Source: Candidatus Nanopelagicales bacterium (GTDB lineage Bacteria > Actinomycetota > Actinomycetes > S36-B12 > UBA5976). Taken from it: DNA of 49,833 nt. Positions 1 to 8,295 of this stretch are shown piece by piece. A program made the translations under genes and the position numbers. A model generated the notes under the pieces. The model did no database searches, was not told where the DNA came from, and was given only the letters and a program-made list of their open reading frames with translations. How positions within the stretch are numbered: the first letter of the stretch is position 1; each line of letters opens with the position of its first letter. The stretch spans positions 87,507 to 137,339 of the forward strand of contig JAOATY010000033.1 in NCBI GenBank assembly GCA_030157865.1, written 5' to 3'.

Positions 1-1533
1 GTTACGAACTTCGGCTTCTTCGCGACGTGCACGATCTTCTTCAGCATGTGATTCAGCATCGGCCATCATGCGATCGATCTCTTCCTTGGAAAGAGCTCCA
101 CCACCAGTGATAGTCATGGACTGTTCTTTACCAGTTCCTAGATCCTTAGCTGAAACGTGAACTATACCGTTGGCATCTATGTCGAATGCAACTTCGATCT
201 GTGGCACGTTACGTGGTGCAGGTGGCAAACCAGTTAGCTCGAAAGTTCCAAGCTTCTTGTTGTAAGCCGCCATTTCACGTTCGCCCTGGAATACCTGGAT
301 CAAAACAGATGGCTGGTTGTCTTCAGCAGTTGTGAAGATTTCCGAACGCTTTGTTGGGATCGTGGTGTTACGTTCGATCATCTTGGTCATGAGGCCACCC
401 TTGGTTTCAATACCAAGTGATAGTGGTGTCACATCAAGAAGAAGAACATCCTTCACTTCACCCTTAAGCACGCCAGCCTGAAGTGCAGCGCCTACGGCAA
501 CTACTTCGTCAGGGTTAACGCCCTTGTTTGGTTCGCGTCCGCCAGTTAGTTCCTTAACCAAATCGGTTACGGCCGGCATACGAGTTGAGCCACCAACTAG
601 AACTACATGATCGATGTCGCTAACTTTCACGCCAGCGTCTTTGATGACCTGGTTGAAAGGTGTCTTAGTGCGATCAATTAGATCTGCTGTCATCTTTTGG
701 AAATCTGCACGAGTCAGAGTTTCGTCAAGGTGAAGTGGACCAGCATCAGATGCCGTGATGTAAGGCAGGTTGATAGCTGCTGACTGTGAAGAAGAAAGTT
801 CAATCTTCGCTTTTTCAGCTGCTTCGCGCAGACGCTGCAATGCAACCTTGTCTGCTGACAAATCAACACCGTTTGAATTCTTGAACTGGGTGACCAAGTG
901 ATCAACTACGCGCTGATCCCAGTCGTCGCCACCGAGGTTATTATCGCCACTTGTGGCTTTAACTTCTACGATGCCTTCGCCGATTTCAAGAAGTGAAACG
1001 TCGAACGTTCCACCACCAAGGTCGAATACCAAAATTGTTTGGTCTTTGTCGCCCTTGTCCAAACCGTATGCAAGTGCTGCCGCAGTTGGTTCGTTGACGA
1101 TCCGGAGTACGTTCAGTCCCGCGATTTGGCCAGCATCTTTCGTTGCTTGACGTTGTGCGTCGTTAAAGTAAGCCGGAACAGTGATTACTGCATCGGTTAC
1201 GGTGTCGCCAAGGTAAGCCTCAGCATCACGCTTTAGCTTCTGCAAAATACGAGCAGAAATTTCCTGAGCGTTGTACTTCTTGCCGTCGATATCGACATTC
1301 CAAGAAGTGTCACCCATGTGACGCTTAACGGAACGGATCGTGCGGTCTACGTTGGTGACAGCCTGACGCTTGGCAACTTCGCCAACCAGGACTTCACCGT
1401 TTTTTGCGAATGCGACAACACTTGGTGTGGTGCGGGCGCCTTCTGCGTTTGCAATGACGGTGGGTTCTCCACCTTCAAGTACTGAGACCACCGAGTTAGT
1501 GGTTCCCAGGTCGATACCTACGGCTTTAGCCAT
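1..1533 (-). CDS. dnaK: Molecular chaperone DnaK (Hsp70), N-terminal 511 codons, cut by the window edge
   Basis: ATP-driven Hsp70 chaperone acting with GrpE and DnaJ in the cytoplasm. The start ATG is at 1533–1531, giving [17 protein letters not shown]; the ATPase phosphate-binding loop GIDLGTTNS is at residues 6–14. Further inward are the ATPase motif [15 protein letters not shown], the [12 protein letters not shown] motif, the linker [16 protein letters not shown] and part of the substrate-binding domain. The frame is open to base 1, so roughly the last 100 residues are missing. An SD-like AAGGAGG-type stretch (tttcttggaggaaaa on the minus strand) precedes the start. A HAIR operator lies about 75–95 bp upstream, so regulation by HspR is likely. 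Identity is certain. Confidence 0.98.
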   Translation of the reverse strand, partial: MAKAVGIDLGTTNSVVSVLEGGEPTVIANAEGARTTPSVVAFAKNGEVLVGEVAKRQAVTNVDRTIRSVKRHMGDTSWNVDIDGKKYNAQEISARILQKLKRDAEAYLGDTVTDAVITVPAYFNDAQRQATKDAGQIAGLNVLRIVNEPTAAALAYGLDKGDKDQTILVFDLGGGTFDVSLLEIGEGIVEVKATSGDNNLGGDDWDQRVVDHLVTQFKNSNGVDLSADKVALQRLREAAEKAKIELSSSQSAAINLPYITASDAGPLHLDETLTRADFQKMTADLIDRTKTPFNQVIKDAGVKVSDIDHVVLVGGSTRMPAVTDLVKELTGGREPNKGVNPDEVVAVGAALQAGVLKGEVKDVLLLDVTPLSLGIETKGGLMTKMIERNTTIPTKRSEIFTTAEDNQPSVLIQVFQGEREMAAYNKKLGTFELTGLPPAPRNVPQIEVAFDIDANGIVHVSAKDLGTGKEQSMTITGGGALSKEEIDRMMADAESHAEEDRARREEAEVRN

Positions 1534-1564
1534 TTTTTCCTCCAAGAAAGGGTTTTCGCTTATA

Positions 1565-1624
1565 GTCATACCCGACTCACGGCACCTGAAACCTCTAGCA
1601 TCAGATACTTTGAGTCGGGTTGAC
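1565..1624. repeat. Inverted repeat in the dnaK leader, overlapping the HAIR element
   Basis: GTCATACCCGACTCA at 1565–1579 pairs almost perfectly with TGAGTCGGGTTGAC at 1611–1624 (one extra base in the left arm), with a loop of about 31 bases. The right arm overlaps the HAIR element. It could give the dnaK leader RNA a stem, or the left arm could be a degenerate second binding site. The pairing is visible; any function is inference. Confidence 0.5.
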
Positions 1625-1629
1625 TCAAG
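1609..1629 (-). promoter_or_regulatory. HAIR element (HspR operator) upstream of dnaK
   Basis: The sequence reads TTTGAGT, seven bases, ACTCAAG. This matches the actinobacterial HAIR consensus CTTGAGT-N7-ACTCAAG with one mismatch and the exact 7-bp spacer. It lies about 75 bp upstream of the dnaK start, where HspR represses the dnaK operon in Streptomyces and Mycobacterium. hspR itself is not in the window; it may lie further left behind dnaK, as in other actinobacteria. Confidence 0.75.
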
Positions 1630-1679
1630 GCTTTTTAGCATACTTAAAAAGAGATTTATTGCAAATTGGGGGCTATTTC

Positions 1680-1688
1680 TGTGGATAA
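1680..1688 (-). promoter_or_regulatory. Perfect DnaA-box sequence, single copy
   Basis: TGTGGATAA is the reverse complement of the DnaA box TTATCCACA. It sits between dnaK and the first alcohol dehydrogenase gene. No cluster of boxes or AT-rich unwinding region is nearby, so this is not an origin. It may be a regulatory or titration site, or chance. Confidence 0.3.
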
Positions 1689-1712
1689 CAAGGGTTCGAA
1701 TACCCTTACTTC

Positions 1713-2759
1713 ATGCGTGTAGCCCAATTTGATGCCTTTGGTTCTCCTCTATATGTAGGAGAACGGGATATGCCCGTGGCCCGGCCTCATGGCGTAGTTA
1801 TAAAGGTTGAGGCCACAGGGCTTTGCCGCAGCGATTGGCACGGCTGGCAAGGCCATGATTCTGACATCACCGAGCTGCCTCATGTTCCAGGCCATGAATT
1901 CGCGGGCGTTATTTCTGAGGTTGGCGCGGATGTTAAGAACTGGAAAGTCGGCGATCGCGTAACAGTTCCGTTTGTTTGTGGGTGCGGTGATTGCATTGAT
2001 TGCAAAGCTGGCAATGCGCAAGTTTGTCTATATCAATGGCAGCCAGGATTTAATGGACCAGGTTCGTTTGCAGAATACGTTCGCATTCCACATGCCGACT
2101 TCAATGTTGTTGCACTTCCAGATTCAATGAGTTTTGAAACTGCTGCTGCATTAGGTTGTCGCTTTGCCACTTCGTATCGCGCAGTCGTTCATGTTGGAAA
2201 AGTTCAAGCTGGCGAAACTGTCGCAATTTTTGGTTGTGGTGGCGTAGGACTTGCTGCAATCATGATTGCTAAGTCTCGTGGCGCAACCGTGGTTGGAATT
2301 GATACTTCGAATCCTGCGCGAGACCGGGCTCGACTAGCTGGCGCGGATTACGTTTTGGATTCGATTCACGATGATGTCGTTAAGGAAATAAAGAAGTACT
2401 CACCTGCTGGCGCTGACTTAACTGTTGATGCATTGGGAAGTATTGCAACGAGCAAACTTGCGGTTGAATCTCTGCGTCGCTTGGGACGACATGTTCAAGT
2501 TGGTTTATTGCCACCCGCTGAAGTTAAAGATCAAGCAACTATTCCGATGCACACTGTGATTGGGCGCGAGCTTTCAATTATGGGTAGCCATGGCATGTCA
2601 GCTGCGCACTATCCCGAAATGCTTGCCGAAATTGCTAGTGGGGTTTTGCGTCCTGACACCTTGGTGGAAAGAACTATTTCATTAGATGAAGTTCCCGATG
2701 CGTTAGCGCAACTTGGAACTAATCCGTTGCCAGGTATCACCATAATCAAGCCGTCGTGA
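1713..2759 (+). CDS. Zinc-dependent medium-chain alcohol dehydrogenase
   Basis: NAD(P)-dependent medium-chain dehydrogenase/reductase of 348 aa, the usual length, probably oxidising or forming an alcohol, polyol or aldehyde in the cytoplasm. Catalytic zinc residues are Cys38 (in GLCRSDWHG) and His61-Glu62 (in GHEFAG). Structural zinc cysteines are 91, 94, 97 and 105. The Rossmann motif GCGGVGLAA lies near residues 174–182. It heads a plus-strand run: the PatB-like aminotransferase gene starts 16 bp downstream, followed by VOC and Ogt genes at 0–2 bp spacing. No strong ribosome binding site precedes this start and the promoter is unclear. The substrate cannot be read from sequence. Confidence 0.9.
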   Translation: MRVAQFDAFGSPLYVGERDMPVARPHGVVIKVEATGLCRSDWHGWQGHDSDITELPHVPGHEFAGVISEVGADVKNWKVGDRVTVPFVCGCGDCIDCKAGNAQVCLYQWQPGFNGPGSFAEYVRIPHADFNVVALPDSMSFETAAALGCRFATSYRAVVHVGKVQAGETVAIFGCGGVGLAAIMIAKSRGATVVGIDTSNPARDRARLAGADYVLDSIHDDVVKEIKKYSPAGADLTVDALGSIATSKLAVESLRRLGRHVQVGLLPPAEVKDQATIPMHTVIGRELSIMGSHGMSAAHYPEMLAEIASGVLRPDTLVERTISLDEVPDALAQLGTNPLPGITIIKPS

Positions 2760-2775
2760 TTGCTACGCTGGCAAC

Positions 2776-3924
2776 ATGGTTAGAGTTTCTGCAGATTCCT
2801 TAGTTGAACTTCGCAAACGTCGTAGTGCGAAATGGCGTTCCTTTCCTGAAGATGTTTTACCGTTGCCGGTTGCAGAGATGGACTATCCAATTGCAAAGCC
2901 AATTCGTGACGTACTAATTGACATGATTAAGCGCAGCGATACTGGCTACTCAGGAATCGCGCCAGAACTGCCACAGGCTTTTGCTAACTACGCTCAACGT
3001 AATTGGAACTGGACTGTAAACAAAGATCAGTTCTATTTGGCAACTGATGTCGGCGTTGCTGGGGTAGAAGTACTTCGCCTATGGACTCAGCCTGGGGACA
3101 AGGTAGTTATCAATACTCCGGTCTATTTAAATTTCTTTACTTGGATCAAAGAAGCTAAGTGCGAAGCGGTTGATGTTCCACTAAATCACATAGGTGATGA
3201 ATGGTCACTCGACCTTGCTGCACTTGAAGATGCATTTGCTGCAGGTGCCAAGGCATACATTCTGTGTCATCCTCATAATCCAGTTGGTTATGTATTCAAC
3301 CTTGATGAGTTGGAGAAGATCGCAGAGCTGGCAAAGAAGTATGGAGTTTTGGTTATCAGTGACGAGATTCACGCGCCACTGATGTTCTCGGGAACTAAAT
3401 TTATTCCGTACTTAAATGTCAGTGACACTGCGCGCGAAACCGGACTTTGCATAACTTCGGCAAGCAAGTCTTGGAATCTGGCTGGATTAAAGTGCGCGCA
3501 GATTGTGGCAGATAATCCAGCAATCAATGATCGGTTATTGCAACTGCCATTAGCTTCGCCATGGCGTTCATCCTTGCTTGGTGTTTGGGCAAGCATTGCT
3601 GCCTACAACCAAGGAGAACCTTGGTTAAAAGCCGTACTGAAGAACATTGATGAGAATCGCCATTACTTAGGAAAGTTGCTAAAGAAGCACTTACCAAAAG
3701 CTAGATACACAGTTCCAGATGCCACTTACTTGGCTTGGATTGATTTAAGTGCTTACGGGCAAGAAGAAGTTTCAGCATTGCTCCTAGATAAAGGCCGAGT
3801 TGCATTAAGTAATGGCGCTGACTTTGGTGGGGTAGGTAAAGACTTCGTTCGATTCAATCTGGCAACTAGTAAAGAGATCATCAAGGAAGCTGTGCTTCGC
3901 ATGGCCAGCGTGCTCGAGGATTAA
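2776..3924 (+). CDS. PatB/MalY-type PLP aminotransferase or cystathionine beta-lyase
   Basis: Fold-type I PLP enzyme of 382 aa resembling PatB/MalY C–S beta-lyases, which cleave cystathionine or cysteine conjugates to a thiol, pyruvate and ammonia. Visible motifs are the N-terminal KWRSFPEDVLPLPVAEMDYP, characteristic of this subfamily, HPHNPVG at 165–171, DEIH (Asp196) and the PLP-binding Lys231 in SASKSWNLAGLK. The next gene starts at the base after the stop codon, so the two are probably co-translated. A class I aminotransferase role cannot be excluded. Confidence 0.87.
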   Translation: MVRVSADSLVELRKRRSAKWRSFPEDVLPLPVAEMDYPIAKPIRDVLIDMIKRSDTGYSGIAPELPQAFANYAQRNWNWTVNKDQFYLATDVGVAGVEVLRLWTQPGDKVVINTPVYLNFFTWIKEAKCEAVDVPLNHIGDEWSLDLAALEDAFAAGAKAYILCHPHNPVGYVFNLDELEKIAELAKKYGVLVISDEIHAPLMFSGTKFIPYLNVSDTARETGLCITSASKSWNLAGLKCAQIVADNPAINDRLLQLPLASPWRSSLLGVWASIAAYNQGEPWLKAVLKNIDENRHYLGKLLKKHLPKARYTVPDATYLAWIDLSAYGQEEVSALLLDKGRVALSNGADFGGVGKDFVRFNLATSKEIIKEAVLRMASVLED

Positions 3925-4317
3925 ATGTCTCATCTTGGAATGATTACTGTCGTTGTCGATGATTACGACAGCGCAATTGATTACTACACAACAGCACTTG
4001 GATTCACTTTGGTTGAAGATACCAAGATGTCAGATGTTAAGCGCTGGGTTGTTGTTGCTCCAGATCCAAACAATGGCGCAGCATTATTGCTCGCAAAAGC
4101 TGCTTCACCGGAACAAACTGCCGCAATTGGAAACCAGACTGGTGGCCGCGTGATGTTTTTCTTGTATACCGATAACTTTGATCGCGACTATGTCCACATG
4201 GCAAAGCACAATGTTGCCTTCACGGAGGAACCGCGCCAAGAAGAGTTTGGCAAGGTGGTTGTCTTTGCTGATAAGTATGGAAACAAGTGGGACTTCATCG
4301 AACGCAAAGGTCAGTAA
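3925..4317 (+). CDS. VOC (glyoxalase/bleomycin-resistance) superfamily protein
   Basis: Small single-domain protein of 130 aa with the vicinal-oxygen-chelate pattern: an N-terminal beta strand with His3, DDYDSAIDYYTTALGF helix, a central ALLLAKA strand, and a C-terminal VVVFADKYGNKWDFIE strand ending in the conserved Glu. Members bind a metal and act as lyases, dioxygenases or resistance proteins; the specific reaction is not readable. It starts directly after the preceding stop codon and ends 2 bp before the Ogt start, so it is part of the same transcription unit. Confidence 0.85.
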   Translation: MSHLGMITVVVDDYDSAIDYYTTALGFTLVEDTKMSDVKRWVVVAPDPNNGAALLLAKAASPEQTAAIGNQTGGRVMFFLYTDNFDRDYVHMAKHNVAFTEEPRQEEFGKVVVFADKYGNKWDFIERKGQ

Positions 4318-4319
4318 CT

Positions 4320-4829
4320 ATGACTTCGGTTTTAGGTTATGAAATCAAAACTCCGTGGGGACCAATTGCCACGTTTGTTGATGTGACAAAAGAACCAGTT
4401 GTAATCGGTGCTGCCTTCAGTGAAATTCCAAAATTCTTAAAGAAGTCAGGTCACAAACTAAACATTGTCGAATTCAAGTCAGATGCGAAACTTGCCGGAG
4501 TTACTTCGGTAGTTAAATCTTGGGTTGATGGCGATGTTGATGCGTTTAAATCACTCAAGGTTCGTCAGCCTGGTGGTGAATTCACTCAAGACGTTTGGGC
4601 TGCCCTTAGAAAAGTTAAAGGTGGTCAAGTAATTAGTTATGCCGACTTAGCCGCAAAAGCGGGTCGACCACTTGCAGTCAGAGCTGCTGGCACTGCGATG
4701 GCTACTAATCTGATTGCGCCAATAGTTCCATGTCATCGGGTAGTAAAAACCGGTGGCGCTGTTGGTAACTATGGCTTTGGAATTGATCTAAAGATCAAGC
4801 TTTTGGCGCACGAAGGCGTGGAGTTTTAA
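4320..4829 (+). CDS. ogt: Methylated-DNA–protein-cysteine methyltransferase (Ogt/MGMT)
   Basis: Suicidal DNA-repair protein that moves O6-alkyl groups from guanine to its own cysteine. The ATG at 4320 was chosen because it lies 2 bp after the VOC stop and gives MTSVLGYEIKTPWGPI, a normal N-terminus; an in-frame upstream start at 4287 would only add residues read through the VOC gene. The product is 169 aa. The active site PCHRV places the acceptor at Cys138, preceded by the wing motif GTAMATNLIAPIVPCHRVV; the helix-turn-helix region GQVISYADLAAKAGRPLAVRA precedes it. It is the last gene of the tightly packed run that begins at 1713 or 2776. Confidence 0.93.
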   Translation: MTSVLGYEIKTPWGPIATFVDVTKEPVVIGAAFSEIPKFLKKSGHKLNIVEFKSDAKLAGVTSVVKSWVDGDVDAFKSLKVRQPGGEFTQDVWAALRKVKGGQVISYADLAAKAGRPLAVRAAGTAMATNLIAPIVPCHRVVKTGGAVGNYGFGIDLKIKLLAHEGVEF

Positions 4830-4849
4830 AACCGCTCTAGTCTTAGTAA

Positions 4850-5416
4850 GTGCTTGAGATTCTGATTGTGTTTGCGATCATCTTTGGAATGAATTTACTT
4901 CCAGCATTTGCCCCACCAACTTGGACAGTGCTTGCTTACTTTGCTTTAACTCTAGGAATCTTCGTTCCACTTTTAATTGTCACAGGAGTACTTGCCGCAT
5001 CAACTGGACGTTGGAGTTTAGCCACACTATTTCGTCGGTATCGACATAAGTTGCCCGAAAGCTACGTCGTCAACATGGAAAATGCTGCAACCCACCTGAC
5101 GAAAACTCAACACCACGCCAGAGCTTTACTCGCTCTATTTTTAGTTTCGCCACTTTCGTCAGCGCAACTTTTTGAAGCTGCAGGGATTATGAAAGCAATC
5201 GCGATTCGACCGTTGGTACTTGCTTTCGCAGCCGGTCGACTTGTTACCTATAGCGTTACCGTCACGGGAGCTAACGCCGTAGCTGAATCATCTTTCGGTG
5301 AAGTACTACTTGCTTCGCTAACTTCACCAGCAGCAATTGCAATTCAAATTGCAATGATTGCCGCACTTGTGATTCTCGGTAACATCAAGTGGAAGCCACA
5401 TTCACCAGTATCATAA
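4850..5416 (+). CDS. Unrecognised integral membrane protein (188 aa)
   Basis: Hydrophobic protein with about four or five membrane segments: residues 1–20, 25–50, 90–112, 118–135 and 158–178. Two positively charged stretches, RRYRHKLP near residue 62 and KTQHHARA near 86, are probably cytoplasmic. The N-terminal NLLPAFAPPTWTVLAYF pattern and a GR motif after the second segment loosely recall DedA/VTT-type membrane proteins, but the match is too weak to assign. The start is GTG at 4850 with no clear Shine-Dalgarno sequence; an internal ATG at 4889 is an alternative. Confidence 0.65.
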   Translation: MLEILIVFAIIFGMNLLPAFAPPTWTVLAYFALTLGIFVPLLIVTGVLAASTGRWSLATLFRRYRHKLPESYVVNMENAATHLTKTQHHARALLALFLVSPLSSAQLFEAAGIMKAIAIRPLVLAFAAGRLVTYSVTVTGANAVAESSFGEVLLASLTSPAAIAIQIAMIAALVILGNIKWKPHSPVS

Positions 5417-5453
5417 AAGTCTCGCGCACTTAAGTTCGGTTACAGGAGAACAA

Positions 5454-6497
5454 ATGTCATTAACAAAGGGTTACGCAGCACAAGTTGCCAACGGAAAACT
5501 TGAGCCTTGGGAATTTGAGCGTCGCGAAGTTGGTGCTAATGACATTTCGATCGACATCGAGTTCGCTGGAATTTGCCACTCTGACATTCACCAAGTTAAA
5601 GAAGAGTGGGGCGAAGCAATTTTTCCTATGGTTCCAGGTCACGAAATTCTTGGCACAGTTGTAGCCGTTGGATCTGACGTTAAGAAGTTCAAAGTTGGCG
5701 ACATCGCTGGTGTTGGTTGCTTTGTTGATTCATGTGGGACTTGCGAATACTGCCTAGATGGAAATGACCACTGGTGCCTGGATAACTCGGCGTACACGTA
5801 TAACGGCATGGAATGCGATGGCGTAACACCTACTTACGGTGGATATTCCAAGAACGTTGTTGTTAAAGCTGATTACGCACTTCACGTACCGGCAAATCTA
5901 GATCGCGCGGGCGCTGCACCATTGCTATGCGCTGGCATTACTACTTACTCACCACTTCGTCATTGGAATGCTGGCCCAGGCAAGAAAGTTGCCGTTATGG
6001 GTCTTGGCGGACTTGGCCACATGGCAGTAAAGATCGCCGTTGCAATGGGCGCTGAAGTTACAGTGATGAGCCACAGCGAAGGCAAGCGCGAAGATGCACT
6101 TGCCATGGGTGCCAAGAATTTCGTTGTTACCTCTGACAAAGCAGAACTTAAAAAGCTTGCAAACACTTTCGACATCATCATCAACACAGTTTCAGCTGAA
6201 ATTGAAATCCATCGCTACATCGGGACGCTTCGCCAATGGGGATCGCTAGTTGTTGTTGGCGCACCAGGTAAACCGTATTCATTAGATGGCAGCATCCTGA
6301 TGGGACGCCAGCTAAGTCTTTCTGGCTCCAACATCGGAAGCATCAAGGAAACTCAAGAGATGTTGGATTTCTGTGGCAAGCACAACATTGTGAGTGACAT
6401 TGAAATCATTCCGGCAAGTGCAATCAACGAAGCTTACGAGCGCGTACTTGCCAGCGACGTTCGCTACCGTTTTGTAATTGATACCGCGACGATCTAG
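5454..6497 (+). CDS. NAD(P)-dependent zinc alcohol dehydrogenase, YahK/AdhA (cinnamyl-alcohol dehydrogenase-like) family
   Basis: 347-aa cytoplasmic medium-chain dehydrogenase that probably reduces aldehydes with NADPH. The catalytic zinc site is Cys41 (GICHSDIHQ) and His63-Glu64 (VPGHEILG). Structural zinc cysteines are 94, 97, 100 and 108. The coenzyme fold shows MGLGGLGHMAVKIA, and the following VMSHSEGKREDA carries the Ser/Lys/Arg arrangement usual in NADPH-using members. An ACAGGAG ribosome binding site precedes the ATG. The SDR gene starts 12 bp downstream, so the two reductases are probably co-expressed. Substrate is unknown. Confidence 0.9.
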   Translation: MSLTKGYAAQVANGKLEPWEFERREVGANDISIDIEFAGICHSDIHQVKEEWGEAIFPMVPGHEILGTVVAVGSDVKKFKVGDIAGVGCFVDSCGTCEYCLDGNDHWCLDNSAYTYNGMECDGVTPTYGGYSKNVVVKADYALHVPANLDRAGAAPLLCAGITTYSPLRHWNAGPGKKVAVMGLGGLGHMAVKIAVAMGAEVTVMSHSEGKREDALAMGAKNFVVTSDKAELKKLANTFDIIINTVSAEIEIHRYIGTLRQWGSLVVVGAPGKPYSLDGSILMGRQLSLSGSNIGSIKETQEMLDFCGKHNIVSDIEIIPASAINEAYERVLASDVRYRFVIDTATI

Positions 6498-6509
6498 GAA
6501 GTAATCGAT

Positions 6510-7265
6510 ATGTCTAAGCAGCGCACAGTATTAGTAACCGGTGGTTCCCGTGGGATCGGTGCCAGCATTGCAAAGCACTTCGCGGAACAAGGTGATCGAA
6601 TTGCAGTTCACTACAGTTCAAATGGCGACCTTGCCAAAGAAGTGATGGCTTCCCTTCCAGGTTCTGGCCACATGATTGCTCAGGCTGACTTACGCGATGC
6701 AGATGCCATCAAAGTAATGGTGGATTCGGTTGCAAAAGAATTTGGACACATCGACATCCTGATCAACAATGCTGGCGTTTTCTTTGATCACCCAATCGAA
6801 TCTTCGACTTACGAAGTGTGGCAAAAAGCTTGGGCCGATACTTTGGGCGTTAACTTAACCGGCGCAGCAAACGTAACTTGGTGCGCACTGCAACACATGC
6901 CACGTCATGGTGATTCCCGAATCGTAAACGTTGGATCTCGTGGAGCCTTCCGAGGTGAACCAGTTAGTCCGGCGTATGGCGCAAGCAAAGCAGCGATCGT
7001 TGCCTTTGGTCAGTCAATTGCAAAAGCTCTTGCCCCAGATGGTGTTGGCGTAACAACTTTGGCACCAGGTTTTGTTGACACTGAAATGGCTGCTGAATTA
7101 CTTGATGGTCCAACCGGTGATGACATTCGCAATCAAAGTCCATTTGGTCGCGTAGCTGAACCTGATGAATTAGCTCGTGCGATCTATTTCTTAGCTTCCA
7201 AAGACTCACTTTGGGCAAGTGGCGCAGTTCTAGATTTCAATGGCGCTTCATATTTAAGAATGTAA
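6510..7265 (+). CDS. Short-chain dehydrogenase/reductase (SDR), classical type
   Basis: 251-aa classical SDR. The coenzyme motif TGGSRGIG is at residues 10–17, NNAG at 86–89, and the catalytic triad is Ser143, Tyr156 and Lys160 (AYGASK). The NADPH-associated Arg14 and the HYSSN stretch suggest a FabG-like ketoreductase, but the substrate is not known. It follows the YahK-like gene by 12 bp. Its last 12 bases overlap the end of the MpaB-like gene on the other strand. Confidence 0.88.
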   Translation: MSKQRTVLVTGGSRGIGASIAKHFAEQGDRIAVHYSSNGDLAKEVMASLPGSGHMIAQADLRDADAIKVMVDSVAKEFGHIDILINNAGVFFDHPIESSTYEVWQKAWADTLGVNLTGAANVTWCALQHMPRHGDSRIVNVGSRGAFRGEPVSPAYGASKAAIVAFGQSIAKALAPDGVGVTTLAPGFVDTEMAAELLDGPTGDDIRNQSPFGRVAEPDELARAIYFLASKDSLWASGAVLDFNGASYLRM

Positions 7266-8180
7266 ATAATCGGCTGGTAATTCACCAATCCGAATTAACC
7301 GAGCAATTGCTGCTTCTTCCATTGGTGAAGCTGGGCCAAGACCCAATCGAAGTGAAGTTAAGATTCCACGCGTAATTGGTCCAGCAACTTTTAAACTCTT
7401 GCCCTTTAGTCCGAGCATTTCTTGGAATTCGGCTGGAATAGATGCAACGGCACCATCGAACATTCGATCGTAAGCAAGTAATGCAGTCTTTGATAGCGGT
7501 GGTTTGCGGATGAATTCGACGACTCGCTTTGTAGTTTCGCTGGTAGCTAGGATTCCTTCGTCGCGGTAGCGCTTAATCTCGCGCTTCAATTCAGCACGTG
7601 ACTGTGGCGCTGTGGTTAATCCCAGCGGCGCCACTGACTTTGACCACTGTGAAACATATTCATCTGGTCCACCCGGAATTTCTTCGGCGCCATAAAGTTC
7701 GTGAGTTGTTAGAAATGAATCAGTGAATGCGATGTGTACCCAAGCAAGTAGATCCGGGTCAGCTGCTTTGTAAGTCTTTGTCTCACCTTTACCGGTTTGG
7801 TATTGACCTTTAACGTGATCGTGCATTCGGTTAACACGGGCGGATTCATTTTCTAAAGCTTCAGCTGAACCGAAAGTTGCAATGGTTAACCATTTTGTGG
7901 TTCCCGCTAAACGTCCAAGTGGATCGTGTTCGTAACGTGAATGCTGTTCAACTCCTGCCAGGCTTCCTGGGTGCAGCGCTTGCATAAGTAATGCGCGAAT
8001 TCCACCAACTAAAGTTGCGACGTCACCATGCACAACCCAAGGTGCATCATGCGGTAGGTAAAGCCCTCGAGTTTCTCCTGACTCAACCGCATCCATCCAT
8101 GGTGGAACACCGTCTTCGGTGTTTGTGATGATCCGACGGAACCGAGTGCCAAAGCGTTCTTGTAACGCATTTGTTGCCAC
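7254..8180 (-). CDS. MpaB-type (DUF2236) oxygenase family protein
   Basis: 308-aa member of the DUF2236/MpaB' family, which includes the haem-dependent latex-clearing protein and MpaB of mycophenolic-acid biosynthesis; the native substrate of most bacterial members is unknown. Family marks are VHGDVATLVGGIRALLMQAL from residue 50, His70 in ALHPGSLAG, DPLGRLAGTTKWL near 86–98, and the N-R-M-H stretch ending at His120, candidate haem-contact residues. No signal peptide is visible, so it is predicted to be cytoplasmic. It is divergent from the serine hydrolase at 8296 and its 3' end overlaps the SDR gene by 12 bp. Confidence 0.82.
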   Translation of the reverse strand: MATNALQERFGTRFRRIITNTEDGVPPWMDAVESGETRGLYLPHDAPWVVHGDVATLVGGIRALLMQALHPGSLAGVEQHSRYEHDPLGRLAGTTKWLTIATFGSAEALENESARVNRMHDHVKGQYQTGKGETKTYKAADPDLLAWVHIAFTDSFLTTHELYGAEEIPGGPDEYVSQWSKSVAPLGLTTAPQSRAELKREIKRYRDEGILATSETTKRVVEFIRKPPLSKTALLAYDRMFDGAVASIPAEFQEMLGLKGKSLKVAGPITRGILTSLRLGLGPASPMEEAAIARLIRIGELPADYLHS

Positions 8181-8295
8181 GCGACTTCTCCTAACGAAAA
8201 CTGCCTACTCTCAAACCTATGAGATGTAGGCAGGATTCGCAGAACTTCATTATTCCGCACACTCAACAGGTTCATAAAGTGGCAAACTGATCAGT

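Noticed and set aside
1370-1732. 120-codon plus-strand open frame across the dnaK start
   Set aside because: It is antisense to dnaK's conserved ATPase domain and runs into the alcohol dehydrogenase start; no ribosome site and no family.
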